From NCBI GenBank assembly GCA_946807835.1, contig OX327683.1, positions 37,197,001 through 37,261,000 of the forward strand: a stretch of DNA of 64,000 bases. Reading direction: 5' to 3'. A model generated the notes under the pieces. The model was not told where the DNA came from. It did not search any database and was given only the letters and a program-made list of their open reading frames with translations. This document shows positions 60,879-64,000 of the stretch, one piece after another. Made by a program: the position numbers and the translations under genes. Position 1 is the stretch's first letter, and each line of letters opens with the position of its first letter. This DNA comes from Ailanthus altissimus (lineage: Eukaryota > Streptophyta > Magnoliopsida > Sapindales > Simaroubaceae).

Positions 60879-61432
60879 AACATCCTTACAATTGTAGAAG
60901 AAAATTCTATTTACTCTACAAATTTAAAATCAACCGTCTCTTAGCAACTATTATTGAATCTTTTGAAAAAGAAACACTCAAACCACAGCTTTGGAGCAGC
61001 TAGATGAATTCCGTATATGGATGAATGAAACTCTTCTTATTAGTTACAATCATGCTTGCGATGGAGTAATTCTTGGTGCCCAAACCTTTCTCTACAAGTC
61101 AAGTGTGGAATCTGTACTTGGGCTTGATCCTGTTCTCTAAGTCTAAACATAAAAATGTTGAAAATGAATTAAGGTAGTCCACAGAAGCTCCCAACTTCTA
61201 GCGGAGGAAGTTCAACTTATGTTCAATGGTTTCTGTATTCTGGTTCAGGATCTTTAGCGTCAATCTTAGCATCATACAGAGCTTTGAGAATTCAATGCCA
61301 TTGCGAAGAAGGCAATCAAATTGTTCCTGTAACTCACTATTAGTGCCGTGCAAATGTGCTAGTACATTCATAGTAAAATCATTCTCTCCATAACCAATTC
61401 CATGCAAGATGATGTCCTATATAAGAGGAAGT
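60879..61432 (-). pseudogene. mTERF-family fragment, tandem copy 1
   Basis: Minus-strand translation gives LQEQFDCLLRNGIEFSKLCM, MLRLTLKILNQNTETIEHKL, then after frame breaks DLENRIKPKYRFHT-stop-LVEKGL and NYSIASM. These are repeats of plant mitochondrial/plastid transcription termination factors (paired-helix mTERF motifs). TGA replaces the Trp after FHT. The N-terminal two thirds of an mTERF is absent. Unit length 554 bp, directly adjoining copy 2. Confidence 0.75.
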
Positions 61433-61989
61433 AACATCCTTAAAATTGTAGAAGAAAATCCTATTTACTATAAAATATTTAAAATCAACATCTCCTAGCA
61501 ACTATTACTGGATCTTTTGGAGAAAAAAAAATTCAAACCACAGCTTTGGAGCAGTTGGATTTATTCCATATATACGATGTATGAAACTTTTTTCATTAGC
61601 TGCAACCATGCTTGCGATGGAGCAATTCCTGGTGCCCAACCCTTTCTCTACAAGCCAAGTGTGGAATCTGTACCTGGGCTTGATCCTGTTCTCTAAGTCA
61701 AAACAAATATGTTGGAAATGAATAAAGGTCGTCTACAGACGCACCAACTCCTAGCGGAGGAAGTTCAACCTCTGTTCAATGGTTTCTACATTCTGGTTTA
61801 GGATCTTTGGCATCAATCTTAGCGTCATACAAAGCTTTGAGAATTCAATGCCATTGCGAAAGAAGGCAATCAAATCGTTCTTGTAACTTACTATTAGTGC
61901 CGGGCAAATGTGCCAGTACATTCATAGTCAAAGCATTCTATCTATAACCAATTCCATGGAAGATGATGTCTTATAATAGAGAAAGTAAC
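61433..61989 (-). pseudogene. mTERF-family fragment, tandem copy 2
   Basis: Same content as copy 1, with independent changes. It keeps the Trp (RFHTWLVEKGLGTRNCSIAS) and a longer C-terminal end, FIHRIYGINPTAPKLWFEFF, but has frame breaks around FLR and SFPTYL and lacks the upstream open stretch of copy 1. Because the two units carry different lesions, they decayed separately after duplication or the duplication is old. Confidence 0.75.
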
Positions 61990-64000
61990 TGTTAAAGCTG
62001 ATGCATGCCATTTTAATATTACATGAATTTTAATTATTTAATATTTATATAATATACATATTAATAAAATTATTGATATTAATTATATATAATATTATGT
62101 TTGTAACGCTACAAATATTATATAATTTGAAGGAATTCAAATTTGATTTAAAAAAATTTAGATTAGCACTAAAAGTTAGCATCACTGACAATTATAAATG
62201 CTAAGGAGTTAGCAGATTATAATAATCAGTGAAATGTAAGAAGTTAGAGCCTTATTTATAACTGGACAAAAACTTGAGGGTATACTAGTAATGACATAAT
62301 TGTAAGAGTTGCAATCAGGTGCTAGAAAATATCATTATGCAAGTATGTTGTTAAATACTATATTCTTAATTTATTTTTATCGATGCAGATCTCTCGGTGA
62401 ATCCCTTTTATATAAATCAGTGTATGTTTATATCTGTAAGGTACATATAGTTGTTCTTAACTGACCATATGCTTGGAGCTCGTATAGGTATACGAGTATT
62501 CAGTCAGGACTAGATATTGAACAGACTCATAAAGATATCTAATAGGCATCTCATATAGTTGTCAATAGAGGGTCTTTTCAAGTTGAGTAGTATTCGTGGT
62601 CCTTTGACTTAAGCATCACGGTAAGCTTGTGAGTGATCCACTATACTTTGGTTTCATGCATGTCAGAGACCTTTTATGATCTAACCGTTGGGTGTCGCTG
62701 GGTATAGTCCGATGCTCATGAAATCAGGTATACGTAAATATGGGATTCGTCAGCTCATATAATTGAGTTGTATATCATGATGCTAAAAAAATTATGTTTT
62801 AGAAAGTATTTTGGCCAAAAGCAGATACCCCCGAAAAAGAATTTTCTGTAGGGTTAAACAATATCGCAAATGAGTTTGCAAATATTGTTTTACAGAAATA
62901 CAAATTTGGAGATAAGTTCACAGATGTGCTTATGGAGATTTGACGGTGTTGATCTAGGTCCCCGCACTTTCATGATATAAATGACGGAATGGCTATACAT
63001 ATGTGCTATAACCTTAACTTGTATGGTCTAATGCGCTAATTTGTAATATCTGTGACATATGCGTGGGGCATCGATCATGGACTCATGGAATAGTTTCATT
63101 TGACGAATTGAGCTTAAATCTAGAGAGTCCCGCAATATGAAGTGTACTCATTGTGCAGTGGAGCAGCATACCGGATTGAATTATTTAATTCAGTAAATTC
63201 CAACATAACGAATATTTATTTCACGAACCATCGGGATGCGCGCGTGTCAATACTTAAAAGTTAAGTACATTAATGATGAACACATGAAAATGCATGTTGT
63301 TAAGAGATTCAATCACCATTTAATGTCACTAATTTTAGTATTTTCTGTATTTTTAGCTTGAAATAAAGTGTTCTCCTTAAATTATAATTAATGAATGTTA
63401 TTTGGACAGGTTTAGGTAAAATGGACATAACTCTCAATGTAGAAATCGAAATGAAGAAATTCTTGAACCTGGTGCAACATGACTCAATCTTACACAAATG
63501 TGAAGAATAGTAGAAAAGTCAAATCCAACATGTTATGGGCCAAAAATTGAGATACAACATAATCGGACTACAACTCCTGCCCAGCTTGACCCAACTCACG
63601 TATTTAGACCGTATCTCACAAAATACGTACTCAATTGGTATAATTCTTGAAGCTGTGAATTTCTGACTTAACTATCAACAACTTGTATGTTGATGGTAAG
63701 TCCAAATCAGCCGTTATCATAGACCAAATCGCATTACAAGTGGGTAAAATGGTTGTTGGCCTAATTCTGATGTATCTTTGGAATTTTGCTCATATCTCAT
63801 TGGATACTCATCCAATTTGTATAAAATTGGTGCCTATGGAAAGAAGAGTCAAAATTCTACAACTTTCATGTCGGCTGTAGAAGCTAAATCAGTCATTTAC
63901 ATTATCAAAAATGTGCTACAAGTGGATAAATGAGTTATTAGCTTAAAATTATTGAAGATTAATGTCATCCATGACATATGTCCATTCATTGCCTATATAA
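61990..64000. other. non-coding DNA resembling LTR-retrotransposon sequence
   Basis: From about 62380 the base composition is more balanced, with no frame longer than about 65 codons. Phrases such as CCGTTGGGTGTCGCTGGGTA and the closing TGCCTATATAA (TATA-like, last bases of the window) suggest a non-autonomous LTR element or LTR that runs past the edge. Partner LTR and domains are not visible, so this is tentative. Confidence 0.35.

Noticed and set aside
63309..63880. Frames of about 60-65 codons near the right edge
   Set aside because: Short, no domain, inside probable LTR-type non-coding DNA.
1..64000. tRNA, rRNA and snoRNA genes
   Set aside because: I looked for tRNA T-arm (GGTTCGANTCC-like) and rRNA motifs and found none convincing; the only tRNA-related match is the retroelement primer-binding site.

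Overview
This is nuclear DNA of a flowering plant. Genes have GT-AG introns (several junctions can be placed exactly from reading frame), the intergenic DNA is very AT-rich, and there are LTR retrotransposons, solo LTRs, MITE-like elements and gene relics. The families point to a woody eudicot, possibly Citrus or a relative; that is an inference and nothing here proves the species.

Layout. 1-770: the 5' two exons of a DUO1-type R2R3-MYB gene (minus strand, running out of the window). 1705-5967: a five-exon SWIM zinc-finger gene derived from a MULE transposase (minus), with a spliced 5'UTR probably reaching about 6900. 7.0-13.3 kb: AT-rich intergenic DNA. 13.3-19.9 kb: two broken TRAF/MATH-domain genes in tandem (plus), the first carrying a solo LTR with a 5-bp target duplication in an intron. 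19.9-20.4 kb: a base-balanced block that looks organellar. 21.4-26.7 kb: a plus-strand block of DUF1639 sequence, made of a truncated copy ending in a 72-bp hairpin, an intact 250-aa gene and a decayed relic. 28.06-31.31 kb: a deleted Copia element with both LTRs. 33.2-36.7 kb: an eight-exon TIM21 gene (mitochondrial protein import). 37.5-37.9 kb: a small two-exon membrane-protein gene convergent to TIM21. 39.3-53.4 kb: four more DUF1639 genes and one relic, all minus strand. 56.9-57.5 kb: a DUF1985-like transposon-associated relic. 60.9-62.0 kb: two tandem copies of a dead mTERF fragment. 62-64 kb: LTR-like non-coding DNA.

Main theme. The window holds a local expansion of DUF1639 genes: five open genes, one truncated copy and two relics. 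Only the gene at 52.5-53.4 kb keeps the intron and the WNLRPRK motif; the other four are intronless. One set (22.6-26.7 kb, plus) is repeated in inverted orientation at 42.5-48.1 kb, so the TIM21 region lies between two large inverted repeats.

The truncated copy at 22.2 kb has become a near-perfect hairpin (72-nt arms, 4-nt loop) made from DUF1639 coding sequence, one arm sense and the other antisense. A solo LTR sits between its ancestral promoter and its start codon. This has the form of a young hairpin-RNA or MIRNA locus born by inverted duplication, which could silence its intact neighbours in trans. That function is inference; the hairpin itself is read directly from the sequence.
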